Source of the DNA: Pontibacter russatus
GTDB taxonomy: Bacteria > Bacteroidota > Bacteroidia > Cytophagales > Hymenobacteraceae
Direction: 5' to 3'
DNA length: 64,000 bases
Assembly: GCF_009931655.1 (NCBI RefSeq)
Contig: NZ_CP047984.1
Location: 3,489,001 to 3,553,000 of the forward strand
Shown: positions 18,356 through 26,385 of the stretch, piece by piece
Position numbering within the stretch: the first letter of the stretch is position 1
Layout: every line of letters begins with the position of its first letter
The notes under the pieces: model-generated
The model's database searches: none
The model's input: only the letters and a program-made list of their open reading frames with translations
Told to the model about the DNA's origin: nothing
Position numbers and translations under genes: made by a program

Positions 18356-19357
18356 TCAATAATCGGGGGTGGGCGCCTGGTTGTAGTAAGCCTCAATTTC
18401 TGCTTCTGAGGGCGGGTTTACCGGCCGCACGAGCCGGAGCCCGACAAAGGGAGCCTCCGGGAACCACCAGTTGCTCTTGGGTATCTGCGGGTCGATCCTT
18501 TTCCAGTCCGGGTCTGAGCCCTCGCGGTTGGCAGAGCGCAGTGCGGCCGCCTCATCCTGAAAAGAGCCCCCCCGCACCACATGCGGATACAGTTTGTCGG
18601 GCACAGCAACAGGGTTGGCGGCTGCCTTGCCCTTGAATTTCTTATAATAGTCCGGTATATACTGGTCCATGGTCCACTCGGCCACATTGCCGTGCATGTC
18701 ATACAGGCCCCAGGCGTTCGGCTTCTTGCTTCCTACCTCGTGGGTTTCATCGCCGCTGTTGGCCTTGTACCAGGCGTGCTCCCCGAGGGCGGCGGCATTA
18801 TTTCCGAACGAGTAGGCCGTGTTGGTGCCTGCCTTGCTGGCGTACTCCCATTCCGCCTCGGTGGGCAGGCGGTAGAAAACCCCGGTGCGGGCATACAGCC
18901 ACTTGCAGAACTGGATAGCGTTGTACTGCGTCATGCCAACGGCGGGGTGGTTTTCCTTGCCCATGCCAAAGGTCATGTCCAGGTAAGGCTTGGTGGGGCG
19001 CGCCACGGCATCCACCTCGGGGCTAACGGTGCCATTGCTCTGGGTAAGTTCGTAGTCCTTGTAAACGAAAGGCTCGAAGACATCCCACGTTACCTCATAC
19101 TTCCCTATCCAGAACGGGTCGATCTTCACCGGGTGCTGTGGCCCCTCGTCAGTTTCTCTTCCCTGCTCGTTGGCCGGGCTCCCCATCATAAACTCGCCAC
19201 CGGGGATGGCCACCATATCGAACTTAAGCTTGGTGCCGGTGACTCCCTGCGTGTAGTTCTCTTTGCTGTTTTGCTGGCTCTGTGCAGTATTCGGGAAAAG
19301 CGTGAAGCAGGCCAAACCTGCCAGGAGTATGTGAAAGGGTGCTTTGGAAAGGTTCAT
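18356..19357 (-). CDS. SUMF1/formylglycine-enzyme-fold secreted protein
   Basis: A 333-residue secreted protein with signal peptide MNLSKAPFHILLAGLACF and a SUMF1 domain over the rest: MVAIPGGEFMMGSPANEQGR, DPFWIGKYEVTWDVFEPFV, YRLPTEAEWEYASKAGT, NAWGLYDMHGNVAEWTMD and VGLRLVRP are the standard motifs. The C-terminal region (SFQDEAAALRS..PKSNWWFPEAPF) has no cysteine pair, so it is unlikely to be a true formylglycine-generating enzyme; many relatives of this fold are binding or C-lectin-like proteins. Together with the Tat-exported oxidoreductase 39 bases downstream it probably forms a two-gene operon. Role in sugar degradation is inferred from context only. Confidence 0.9.
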   Translation of the reverse strand: MNLSKAPFHILLAGLACFTLFPNTAQSQQNSKENYTQGVTGTKLKFDMVAIPGGEFMMGSPANEQGRETDEGPQHPVKIDPFWIGKYEVTWDVFEPFVYKDYELTQSNGTVSPEVDAVARPTKPYLDMTFGMGKENHPAVGMTQYNAIQFCKWLYARTGVFYRLPTEAEWEYASKAGTNTAYSFGNNAAALGEHAWYKANSGDETHEVGSKKPNAWGLYDMHGNVAEWTMDQYIPDYYKKFKGKAAANPVAVPDKLYPHVVRGGSFQDEAAALRSANREGSDPDWKRIDPQIPKSNWWFPEAPFVGLRLVRPVNPPSEAEIEAYYNQAPTPDY

Positions 19358-19704
19358 TCGGGGTATTGTAGTTGCTTCTATTGGTTTAGGAATTTGCAGA
19401 TTAGGGCCGCTCGCTGCTTCATCTATAAAAGAAAAAGTAATCCTGTATTGAAAGGTTTCAAATCAAAAAGGATTAAGGCCAAAACCCGCTGATTGACAAA
19501 ATGCATGATTTTAGTCAATTTTATTATAAATACTGACATAAACAAGCATTAGCACTATTAATTATGAAGGAACAGCCTTTTTTGCCCTATTTTGATGGTG
19601 CAACAGCGGTAGTCGGTGGCTGTAACGGGCAGGGAGAGGAGCTAGCGGCCGCACGGCATGCCTGGAGATTAGGGGCGCGCGGGCACCAGGATATATGGCT
19701 AACC
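19358..19704. other. Intergenic region upstream of the SUMF1-like gene
   Basis: 347 bases between the divergently oriented SUMF1-like gene and the 3' end of a small minus-strand gene. AT-rich around 19430-19560 and so likely to contain the SUMF1-operon promoter, but no clean TAnnTTTG box was found on the minus strand. A short plus-strand frame from 19564 looks spurious. Confidence 0.4.
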
Positions 19705-19959
19705 TCAAAAGCGCGCCGAAATTTCAGTGAGGCTGATCAGCTCCAGGTATGGCTCGAGGTATACCCCATTTTGCAGTCCGCGCGCCAGCACAAACTCGTG
19801 ACGCCTGGGCTCGTACCACAGTTCCGCAAAAAACTGGTTCATGTGGTATAGGCATATCACGTACTGCGACCTGTGCCGCACAGCCAGAAAGGTGCCCTGC
19901 CTCGTCAGGATGCCCGCACGCTGCTCCAGGGGTTGCTGGTTGAATTGGTGTAAGTCCAT
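19705..19959 (-). CDS. Small conserved-looking hypothetical protein
   Basis: 84 residues beginning MDLHQFNQQPLEQRAGILTR. I chose this ATG; an upstream one at 19998 would add 13 residues that look like non-coding translation. Composition and pattern (alternating hydrophobic and aromatic residues, GTFLAVRHRSQYVICLYHM, FFAELWYEPRRHEFV, LEPYLELISL) resemble a real small beta-rich soluble protein, and I believe similar proteins occur widely in Hymenobacteraceae, though I cannot check. No signal peptide, membrane segment or catalytic motif. It stands alone, with long non-coding stretches on both sides. Function unknown. Confidence 0.6.
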   Translation of the reverse strand: MDLHQFNQQPLEQRAGILTRQGTFLAVRHRSQYVICLYHMNQFFAELWYEPRRHEFVLARGLQNGVYLEPYLELISLTEISARF

Positions 19960-20778
19960 AATGGTGGGTGTGACGGGCCGTGCCTTTAGATAACGCATTT
20001 GGCCTGCATAAAATTGAAAAAGATGCGCGGGCCGCGCCCCGTTTTTACTCCTGCTGTGCTAGGCGCCAGGGCAGTGCCTTTCTTGTTTATACGCTGCATG
20101 GCGCGCTGGTTGCAACATGCGTGCCGCAACCGCTGGTCAATTTGTTTTTATTTATTCTTTTACTTGCTCATTGTCAGCGGATAAATGAAAAGTATGAGTA
20201 TGTTGAAAAATATATTCCCCGTTTATCTAAACCTTTATATATAGATGGGAGTATGTAGTGCAGGTATCTGATTAAGTTAAATGAAAAGGTTGATTTAAAG
20301 GCCCGTGGAGTGAACGCCGCGGGCCTTTTCCTTTTGCCGAGCCACCCTTCCTCCCGATACCCTCTTCCGGTGTTCTGATGCTTGTATGGCCCCGCCCTTG
20401 TGCCTTTGCGGGCCCGTATGGCAGGAGGCTTAAGACAGCTCTTCCAGCGGGCAGGGCCGTTAACGGGCAGGGACGCGCGCACCATATACAGATTGCCCTT
20501 GCTGATGAAACAGCCCCGCATTCCGGGGTGTTCCCGATTGCAACCATCAGTTGCGGCAGGTGCTTCCTATATGGGCCATATCTCATGCCATTGCAGCGAA
20601 TGGGCAATTACAGGAAAAAGCGCACTGCTCTGCATGCACGCCAGACGGCCTCCGGTTGCCCCCGTTGCAGGGCTATAAATCCCTCCGCCGTATTTCCGTC
20701 CGAAATCGCTATTTTTACTTGTGCTTAATTGCTTTAGATTTACACTTTCTTTAAATTATGTGTCTTACAAACGCTTCT
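19960..20778. other. 819-base intergenic region with a hairpin
   Basis: No supported gene: frames at 19980-20258, 20174-20521 and 20378-20728 lack any family features. A hairpin GGCCCG/CGGGCC lies at about 20299-20324 and is followed by TTTTCCTTTT on the plus strand, so it is terminator-like although no plus-strand gene precedes it. The final 60 bases before the DUF1080 gene are AT-rich and probably carry its promoter. Confidence 0.5.
20299..20334 (+). terminator. Orphan terminator-like hairpin
   Basis: Stem GGCCCG with CGGGCC closing a 14-base loop, then TTTTCCTTTT. There is no annotated plus-strand gene in the preceding kilobase, so it may end an unrecognised small transcript or be a relic. 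Confidence 0.4.
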
Positions 20779-22665
20779 ATGAGATACCATACATTTGCGG
20801 TTCTCCTGTTTCTGGTGCTCGCTGGCTTTACGGGCGCGGCGCAGACAAGAGAATTACCCGACAACACCATCCCCCTTCAAAACCTGGATGCTTTCCGGCC
20901 CACAGCAGGCAACTGGAAGCTGGCAGGCGATGTGTACTATGACCTGCGGAAGGCAGGCAAAGGGAAGCTGCAGGAAGGCACCGGCGTGCTGGTGAACGAC
21001 CCGTCTGAGAAGAGCAAGGACAACCTGCTCACCAAAATGGAGCACGGCGACCTAGAACTGGAGCTTGACTTTATGATGGACAAAGGCTCGAACTCCGGCA
21101 TATACCTGCAGGGGCGCTACGAGGTGCAGCTTTTCGACAGCTGGGGCGTGCAAAACCCGACGGCCCAGGACTGCGGCGCCATATATGAGCGCTGGGACGA
21201 AAACCGCCCCGGGAACAGGAAAGGCTACGAGGGCCACGCCCCCGCCGTGAACGTGAGCAAAGCACCCGGCCTGTGGCAGCACTACAAGATCGTGTTCAGG
21301 GCGCCGCGCTTTAACGAACAGGGACAGAAAACAGCGAATGCCGTGTTTGTGCAGGTCATCCACAACGGGGTGATGATCCATGAGAATGTGGAAGTGACGG
21401 GCCCGACGCGCGCCGCTGCCTTTCAGGACGAGCAGCCGCTGGGCCCGCTGATGATACAGGGCGACCACGGCCGCGTGGCGATCCGCAACATCCGTTACAA
21501 ATCGTTCGGCACTGAGCCTGTAGCCCTGACGGGGCTGACGCTGAAGGCCTATGAGGGCGATGTGAAAGGTGTAGCCGCCTTCGACACGCTGACGCCGGTG
21601 CGGGTGACGGATATCCGGGCGCTGGCCCACCAGGGCTCCGGCACCAGAGACCAGTTTGGCGGGAAGATAAACGGCACCATCCACATACCGCGCACCGGCG
21701 AGTACCTCTTCAACCTGAAGCTGGACTGGATACCCGAGGACAACAACTACCCCGAGCGGCCGAACGGCGCAGGCGAACTGGTCATCGGCGGAAAGAAGGT
21801 GATAGCGATAGACGGCGAGCACGGCGATGCCTCAGCTATGGTGCAACTGGAGGCGGGTGAGCACCCGATCGAACTCTCTTACCTGAAGAACTTCGGGTAC
21901 TGGTACGCCCAAAGCAACAATTTTACCCTTTCGGTGGAGGGAGCAGGCGTGCCCCGCACAGCCCTGAACACCCCCCTGCGTGCCGTGGAGCCCGTCGGTG
22001 CCATTATGGTGCTGGCCGATAAAGAACCGGTGATGCTCAGGAGCTTTATCGAGCACGACGGCGAGAAACGAACCCACACCATATCGGTGGGGGAGCCCGG
22101 CGGGGCGAATTATACAGTAGACCTGGGCACCGGCGACTTCCTGCAGTTCTGGCGCGGCAACTTCATGGAGACCACCCCGATGTGGCACGGCCGCGGCGAG
22201 AGCCAGCTGGCGGTGCCGCTGGGCAGCGTGATTGCCCTTGCCGGCAAGCCCACCCTGGCCATCCTGCGCGACGGGAATGCCGCCTGGCCCGACTCCAGCG
22301 CGGCATACAACTACCTTGGGTATGAGATGGACAAGAGCGGCCAGCCCACTTTCAAATACACTTTGGGTGCCGCCAGCGTGCGGGAGAAGTTCGAGGTGAG
22401 TGAGCAAGGCCGGAAGCTGGGGCATACCCTGACGGTGGTGCCCGGGCAGGAGCAGGGCGAACTGTGGTGCAGAGTGGCCGAGGGAAGCGAGATTAGAAAA
22501 CTGCCCAACGGTCTTTACGCCATCAACGACAAGGAATACCTGATAGAATTGCCGCGCAGGGCGAAGCCTGTGATCCGCAAGACGGCCGGGAACAGGAAAG
22601 AACTGCTGCTGCCCGTGGAAGCCAAAAATGGCACGGCGGAGGTACAGTATATCATCGTTTGGTAA
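20779..22665 (+). CDS. DUF1080 (3-keto-disaccharide hydrolase) protein with PA14-like domain
   Basis: 628-residue secreted protein. The ATG at 20779 gives the signal peptide MRYHTFAVLLFLVLAGFTG. A DUF1080 jelly-roll domain (about 30-240) is recognised from WKLAGDVYYDLRKAGKGKL, GDLELELDFMMDKGSNSGIY, LQGRYEVQLFDSWG, CGAIYERWDENRP and PLMIQGDHGRVAIRNIRYK. Members of this family hydrolyse 3-keto-glycosides or act as lectin-like modules. A second beta-sandwich resembling PA14 (about 265-390, FGGKINGTIHIPRTGEYLFN) and a further beta-rich C-terminal region follow. The next gene begins 28 bases downstream and encodes a propeller-cupredoxin protein, so the two are very likely one operon for periplasmic sugar oxidation and cleavage. 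Confidence 0.88.
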   Translation: MRYHTFAVLLFLVLAGFTGAAQTRELPDNTIPLQNLDAFRPTAGNWKLAGDVYYDLRKAGKGKLQEGTGVLVNDPSEKSKDNLLTKMEHGDLELELDFMMDKGSNSGIYLQGRYEVQLFDSWGVQNPTAQDCGAIYERWDENRPGNRKGYEGHAPAVNVSKAPGLWQHYKIVFRAPRFNEQGQKTANAVFVQVIHNGVMIHENVEVTGPTRAAAFQDEQPLGPLMIQGDHGRVAIRNIRYKSFGTEPVALTGLTLKAYEGDVKGVAAFDTLTPVRVTDIRALAHQGSGTRDQFGGKINGTIHIPRTGEYLFNLKLDWIPEDNNYPERPNGAGELVIGGKKVIAIDGEHGDASAMVQLEAGEHPIELSYLKNFGYWYAQSNNFTLSVEGAGVPRTALNTPLRAVEPVGAIMVLADKEPVMLRSFIEHDGEKRTHTISVGEPGGANYTVDLGTGDFLQFWRGNFMETTPMWHGRGESQLAVPLGSVIALAGKPTLAILRDGNAAWPDSSAAYNYLGYEMDKSGQPTFKYTLGAASVREKFEVSEQGRKLGHTLTVVPGQEQGELWCRVAEGSEIRKLPNGLYAINDKEYLIELPRRAKPVIRKTAGNRKELLLPVEAKNGTAEVQYIIVW

Positions 22666-22693
22666 GCTTCAGGCAACAGGAGAAAATAACATC

Positions 22694-24832
22694 ATGGAAA
22701 TCTATATAGTATCGATGACACGCCTCACAAAGGCCGCATTTGTTGCTGCCTGCTTGCTGGCGATGGTTGGGCAGCCTGCCGTGGCGCAGAAAAAAACCAA
22801 GGTTAACCCCGAAACAGGAAGCAAACAACCTGCCCCGGCGGCCAAAGGGCTGGAGCAGGCCGAGGCGATTCCGGAAGTGGAGGACGATTTCTACAAACTT
22901 ATCTCGCTGCCGATACCGGAAGGCGTGATTCTGGAGGTCGGGGGCATGGCGACGCTGCCGGATGGCAGCATAGCGGCCTGCACCCGCCGGGGGGAGGTAT
23001 GGATTATCTCCAACCCCAATATCTCGGGCAACGCCCAGCCCACCTACAAGCGCTTTGCCTACGGGCTGCATGAGCCGCTGGGGCTCGCCTACAAGGACGG
23101 CGACATCTACGTGACCCAGCGCAGCGAACTCACGCGTCTCCGCGACAACGATGGCGACGGTGAAGCCGACGCCTACGACAAAGTTTATTCCTGGCCACTG
23201 TCGGGCAACTACCATGAGTACTCCTACGGGCCGCTGTTCAAGCCGAACGGCAACATGCTGGTGACCCTGAACCTGGGCTGGAGCAACAGCCTGGGGCACG
23301 GGGTGAGCCTGGTGCCGTGGCGCGGCTGGATGCTTGAAATTACCCCGGACGGGCAAATGACGCCTTATGCCTCGGGCTTGCGCTCGCCTTCCAGTTTTGC
23401 CATGAACGAGGCCGGTGACGTGTTCTACAGCGAAAACCAGGGTGATTGGGTAGGCTCGGGCCGCATCACACACCTCGAAAAAGGCGATTTTGCGGGCAAC
23501 GCCGAGAGCCTTCGCTGGTCAGACCTGCCCGGCGCCGCCATCGACCTGAAGCCAGAGGACATCCCCAACACCGGGGAGCCGCTGTACGACGTGGCCAAGC
23601 GGGTGGACGCCCTGAAGCCACCGGCCGTCTGGTTGCCGCACGGCATCCTGGGCATCTCCACCTCCGGCATGCTGAATGACGACACAGGCGGAAAGTTCGG
23701 GCCTTTCGCCAACCAGTTTTTTGTCGGAGACCAGGGGCAGAGCAAAGTTATGCGGGTGGCGCTGGAGAAGGTGAAGGGGCAGTACCAGGGCGTGGTGTTT
23801 CCTTTCCGGGAAGGCTTCTCCTCCGGCATCCTTCGCCTGATATGGGGCAGCGACGGCTCCATGTTCAGCGGCATGACGAGCCGGGGCTGGTCCTCTACCG
23901 GAAAAGAACTCTTCGGCCTGCAGCGCCTCGTCTGGACCGGCAAAACGCCTTTCGAGATGAAGACCGTGCGCGCCATGTCGGACGGCTTTGAGATAGAGTA
24001 CACGCTTCCCGTCGACCGGAAACTGGCGGCCGACCCATCGGCCTATAAGGTGACTGGGTTCAACTATAAGTACCAGGCCGCGTACGGCAGCCCCGTCATC
24101 AACAGCGAGAAATGCGCCGTGCGCGCCGTGGTGGTGTCGGAAGACGGGTTGAAAGCCCGCCTGGTGGTGGACGGGCTGCGTGAGGGCTATATCCATGAGA
24201 TCACGGCAGAGGGAGTGCGCACCGCCGACGGCAAGCCCCTGCTGCACCAGGTAGGCTACTACACACTCAACCAGTTCCCGGACGGGGAAAAGCTGGCCGT
24301 TGCAGCGCCTGCGCACAACCATACGGCCATGGCCTCCGCCGCCAAAGCAACACCGGCTGCCACAAAGACGGCCACTGCCAGCAAAGCCGCCGCTTCGAAA
24401 CCAGCCGCTGCCAAACAGGCCAAGCGCGTAACCGAAAAGCCAGCCTCCTGGACGAAAGAGGCTGATATCACCATCAACCTGGGCACCAAGCCCGGACTGA
24501 AGTTCGACCCTGCGCAGATTCGCGTGAAAGCGGGCAGCAAGGTGAAAGTGGTGTTCCACAACAACGACGACATGCTGCACAATTTTGTGATAGTGATGCC
24601 GGGCACTGCCATAGAGGTAGGCGAAATGGCGATGAAACTGGGCCTGGAAGGGCAGGAGAAAAACTATATCCCCCAGACAGACAAGTTGCTGTACCATACC
24701 AAATTGCTGCAGCCCAGCGAGACGGAAGCCATCTACTTCGTGGCGCCTGACAAACCTGGTGAGTACACCTACGTCTGTACGGTGCCGGGGCACTTTTACG
24801 TGATGCAGGGCACGCTGAAGGTGGTGGAGTAG
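22694..24832 (+). CDS. Beta-propeller (sorbosone-dehydrogenase-like) protein fused to a type I copper cupredoxin
   Basis: Secreted two-domain protein of 712 residues; the ATG at 22715 (MTRLTKAAF) is an equally good start for the signal peptide ending QPAVAQ. The N-terminal part (about 50-510) is a six-bladed propeller of the soluble glucose/sorbosone dehydrogenase type, with GGMATLPDGSIAACTRRGEVW, LTRLRDNDGDGEADAYDKV and RSPSSFAMNEAGDVFYSENQ. A low-complexity Ala/Lys/Thr linker (about 535-580) leads to a C-terminal cupredoxin with all four type I copper ligands: His in DMLHNFV, and Cys, His and Met in YVCTVPGHFYVM. The fusion suggests oxidation of a sugar or its product with direct electron transfer to copper. 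It follows the DUF1080 gene by 28 bases. PQQ binding is not proven. Confidence 0.88.
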   Translation: MEIYIVSMTRLTKAAFVAACLLAMVGQPAVAQKKTKVNPETGSKQPAPAAKGLEQAEAIPEVEDDFYKLISLPIPEGVILEVGGMATLPDGSIAACTRRGEVWIISNPNISGNAQPTYKRFAYGLHEPLGLAYKDGDIYVTQRSELTRLRDNDGDGEADAYDKVYSWPLSGNYHEYSYGPLFKPNGNMLVTLNLGWSNSLGHGVSLVPWRGWMLEITPDGQMTPYASGLRSPSSFAMNEAGDVFYSENQGDWVGSGRITHLEKGDFAGNAESLRWSDLPGAAIDLKPEDIPNTGEPLYDVAKRVDALKPPAVWLPHGILGISTSGMLNDDTGGKFGPFANQFFVGDQGQSKVMRVALEKVKGQYQGVVFPFREGFSSGILRLIWGSDGSMFSGMTSRGWSSTGKELFGLQRLVWTGKTPFEMKTVRAMSDGFEIEYTLPVDRKLAADPSAYKVTGFNYKYQAAYGSPVINSEKCAVRAVVVSEDGLKARLVVDGLREGYIHEITAEGVRTADGKPLLHQVGYYTLNQFPDGEKLAVAAPAHNHTAMASAAKATPAATKTATASKAAASKPAAAKQAKRVTEKPASWTKEADITINLGTKPGLKFDPAQIRVKAGSKVKVVFHNNDDMLHNFVIVMPGTAIEVGEMAMKLGLEGQEKNYIPQTDKLLYHTKLLQPSETEAIYFVAPDKPGEYTYVCTVPGHFYVMQGTLKVVE

Positions 24833-25137
24833 TAGCAGCCACTAAAGGCTGTGTACCGCCGCAGGCCTGTCTCCCCCCTGCAAAGAACGCAGCTCATATG
24901 TGCCTGTAAAATCCGGCCTGTAAGGGCTGAGAGAAGCTGGCTGTCATATAGAAAGGCCCGTAGCGGAAGCGCTGCGGGCCTTCTTGTTTTCTCCACTTCC
25001 ATGCCCTGAGCGCCTCTATTTATAGCCTGGTGCTGCAACAGTTTTTCCTGGGGATGATAATTGCGGGAGAACGATGGAGGCAATCACTCCTGCACTATTT
25101 TTTCAGCTATATTGCCGCACTAATTCAGCGTCTGTAT
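24833..25137. other. Intergenic region with terminator, before a small lipoprotein
   Basis: 305 bases; contains the terminator at 24953-24990 and, after it, upstream sequence of the lipoprotein gene. Open frames here (24796-25083 minus; 25030 plus) do not begin with a signal peptide and were not accepted. Confidence 0.5.
24953..24990 (+). terminator. Intrinsic terminator of the DUF1080/cupredoxin operon
   Basis: Stem AAGGCCCGTAGCG (24953-24965) with CGCTGCGGGCCTT (24970-24982), one G-T pair, 4-base loop, followed by CTTGTTTTC. It is about 120 bases after the cupredoxin stop codon. Confidence 0.8.
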
Positions 25138-25425
25138 ATGAAGTTTACATGTATCAAGGGTCTCCTGCTGGCAGGGGCCGTAATTAGCCTGGTCTCCTGT
25201 GCCGGCTCCAGAAGGCAACCGTCCCGCACGGGCAAAGTCATCGTCATCGAAGACACTAGACACGCCCGCACCGCAAGCGGACATAAAGACAACGGGCTGC
25301 ACAAGGGCTGGTACAAAAATCCGAACAACCCACATCACCCTAACACGACAAACCCGGGGCACACCAAAGCTAAAAAAGGGAAGGGCGCCAAGGGAGGCAA
25401 CGCAAAGAAAGGCAAGAAAAAGTAG
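25138..25425 (+). CDS. Small basic lipoprotein
   Basis: 95 residues from the ATG at 25138; the frame is open from 25030, but only this start gives a signal peptide with lipobox SLVSC. After the cysteine comes GSRRQPSRTGKVIVIEDTRH, then a His/Asn/Pro-rich stretch (GWYKNPNNPHHPNTTNPGH) and a Lys/Gly tail. The charge pattern suggests binding to anionic surface polymers or peptidoglycan, but that is a guess. A second small basic lipoprotein gene, with a similar K-VIVIED/KAIVVDD core, lies 170 bases downstream. Function unknown. Confidence 0.75.
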   Translation: MKFTCIKGLLLAGAVISLVSCAGSRRQPSRTGKVIVIEDTRHARTASGHKDNGLHKGWYKNPNNPHHPNTTNPGHTKAKKGKGAKGGNAKKGKKK

Positions 25426-25443
25426 CGTTGTTTAGTTGCCACA

Positions 25444-25484
25444 AACGGGCTGCAGAAGCTCTAAAAAAGCTTTTGCAGCCCGTT
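25444..25484 (+). terminator. Hairpin between two small lipoprotein genes
   Basis: Arms AACGGGCTGCAGAAGCT and AGCTTTTGCAGCCCGTT pair with one mismatch around a short A-rich loop. There is no T-run after the stem on the plus strand, so it may work as an RNA-stabilising hairpin or as a rho-independent terminator of low efficiency. Confidence 0.55.
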
Positions 25485-25595
25485 CCTGTATCCGGTTATA
25501 TAGGATGTAGTCCTATTTGGATATTTATATATATTTTTTTAATTGATATACGTTATGAGGCCCTGAAGCTTTTTTGTTAAACAGGCACATCCTTT

Positions 25596-25814
25596 ATGAG
25601 CGTAACCAAGCAAATCCTGATGTTGCTGGTGCTGGCGGCACTGGCGATGTCCTGCTCACCCTTAAGAGGTAGAAAAGCCATTGTGGTAGACGATAACGGA
25701 CGCAGCATGCGCTTCGACGACGGCCGCGCTGAGAGCAGGAACAAACGGTGGAACAACGGCAAGAGTCTGGGCAAGCAGCGGAACAAGGCCTTCAGGAAGA
25801 GGCGAAGGAACTAA
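25596..25814 (+). CDS. Small basic lipoprotein, possible paralogue of the upstream one
   Basis: 72 residues: signal peptide MSVTKQILMLLVLAALAMSC ending in a lipobox, then SPLRGRKAIVVDDNGRSMRF and an Arg/Lys/Asn-rich tail (RNKRWNNGKSLGKQRNKAFR). The core GRKAIVVDDN resembles TGKVIVIEDT in the preceding lipoprotein, and both have strongly basic C-termini, so an old duplication is likely. The gene is followed 82 bases later by a DUF4112 gene. No known domain; function unknown. Confidence 0.75.
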   Translation: MSVTKQILMLLVLAALAMSCSPLRGRKAIVVDDNGRSMRFDDGRAESRNKRWNNGKSLGKQRNKAFRKRRRN

Positions 25815-25896
25815 AGCGGCGCAGGCCGCAGGAGGCACCATATAGCCGAGCGGGCCGCCCGCACCTTTCGGCCGCTGCTCCCGTATAAGCGCGTAT

Positions 25897-26385
25897 ATGT
25901 CGAAAGAGAACCTGCGCTACACCCGCACCCCGCAGTCGGAGCGGCTGAAATGGGTTAATTCCATGGCCCGCCTGATGGATGACCAGTTCGTGCTGCCGGG
26001 CACGAAGTTCCGCTTCGGGCTGGACCCCTTGCTGGGCCTGCTGCCCGTGGCCGGAGACCTGGCCTCTTTCGCCATGTCTGCCAGCATCGTGCTGACGATT
26101 GCGCGCTACGGCGCGAGCGGCAAAGTAGTGGCCCTTATGCTCGTGAACCTGGCGCTGGACACCATCATCGGGAGTATTCCGGTGCTGGGCAACATCTTCG
26201 ACTTTGCCTACAAAGCCAACGACCGCAACGTGAAACTGCTCCAACGCCACTACGAGGAGGGGAAATACCAGGGAAGCGGCAAAAACATTGTTGTGGCAGC
26301 GGCGGTAGGGGTGCTGCTGGTCTTCCTGCTCCTGTTGTGGGCCATGTGGGAACTGCTGGAGTGGCTGTACCAGCTGATATTTTAG
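25897..26385 (+). CDS. DUF4112 domain membrane protein
   Basis: 162 residues. The DUF4112 pattern is clear: LMDDQFVLPGTKFRFGLDPLLGLLPVAGDL, then two membrane helices (about 55-75 and 82-102) joined around LALDTIIGSIPVLGNIFDFAYKAN, a basic segment and a third C-terminal helix (about 130-158). Function of the family is unknown. The stop codon overlaps the 3' end of the convergent uvsE gene by four bases, so the two transcripts must run into each other. Confidence 0.92.
   Translation: MSKENLRYTRTPQSERLKWVNSMARLMDDQFVLPGTKFRFGLDPLLGLLPVAGDLASFAMSASIVLTIARYGASGKVVALMLVNLALDTIIGSIPVLGNIFDFAYKANDRNVKLLQRHYEEGKYQGSGKNIVVAAAVGVLLVFLLLLWAMWELLEWLYQLIF

Noticed and set aside
18356-19357. True formylglycine-generating enzyme
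   Set aside because: The SUMF1 fold is present but the active-site cysteine pair in the C-terminal part is missing.
23519-24793. 424-codon minus-strand frame
   Set aside because: Antisense to the propeller-cupredoxin gene.
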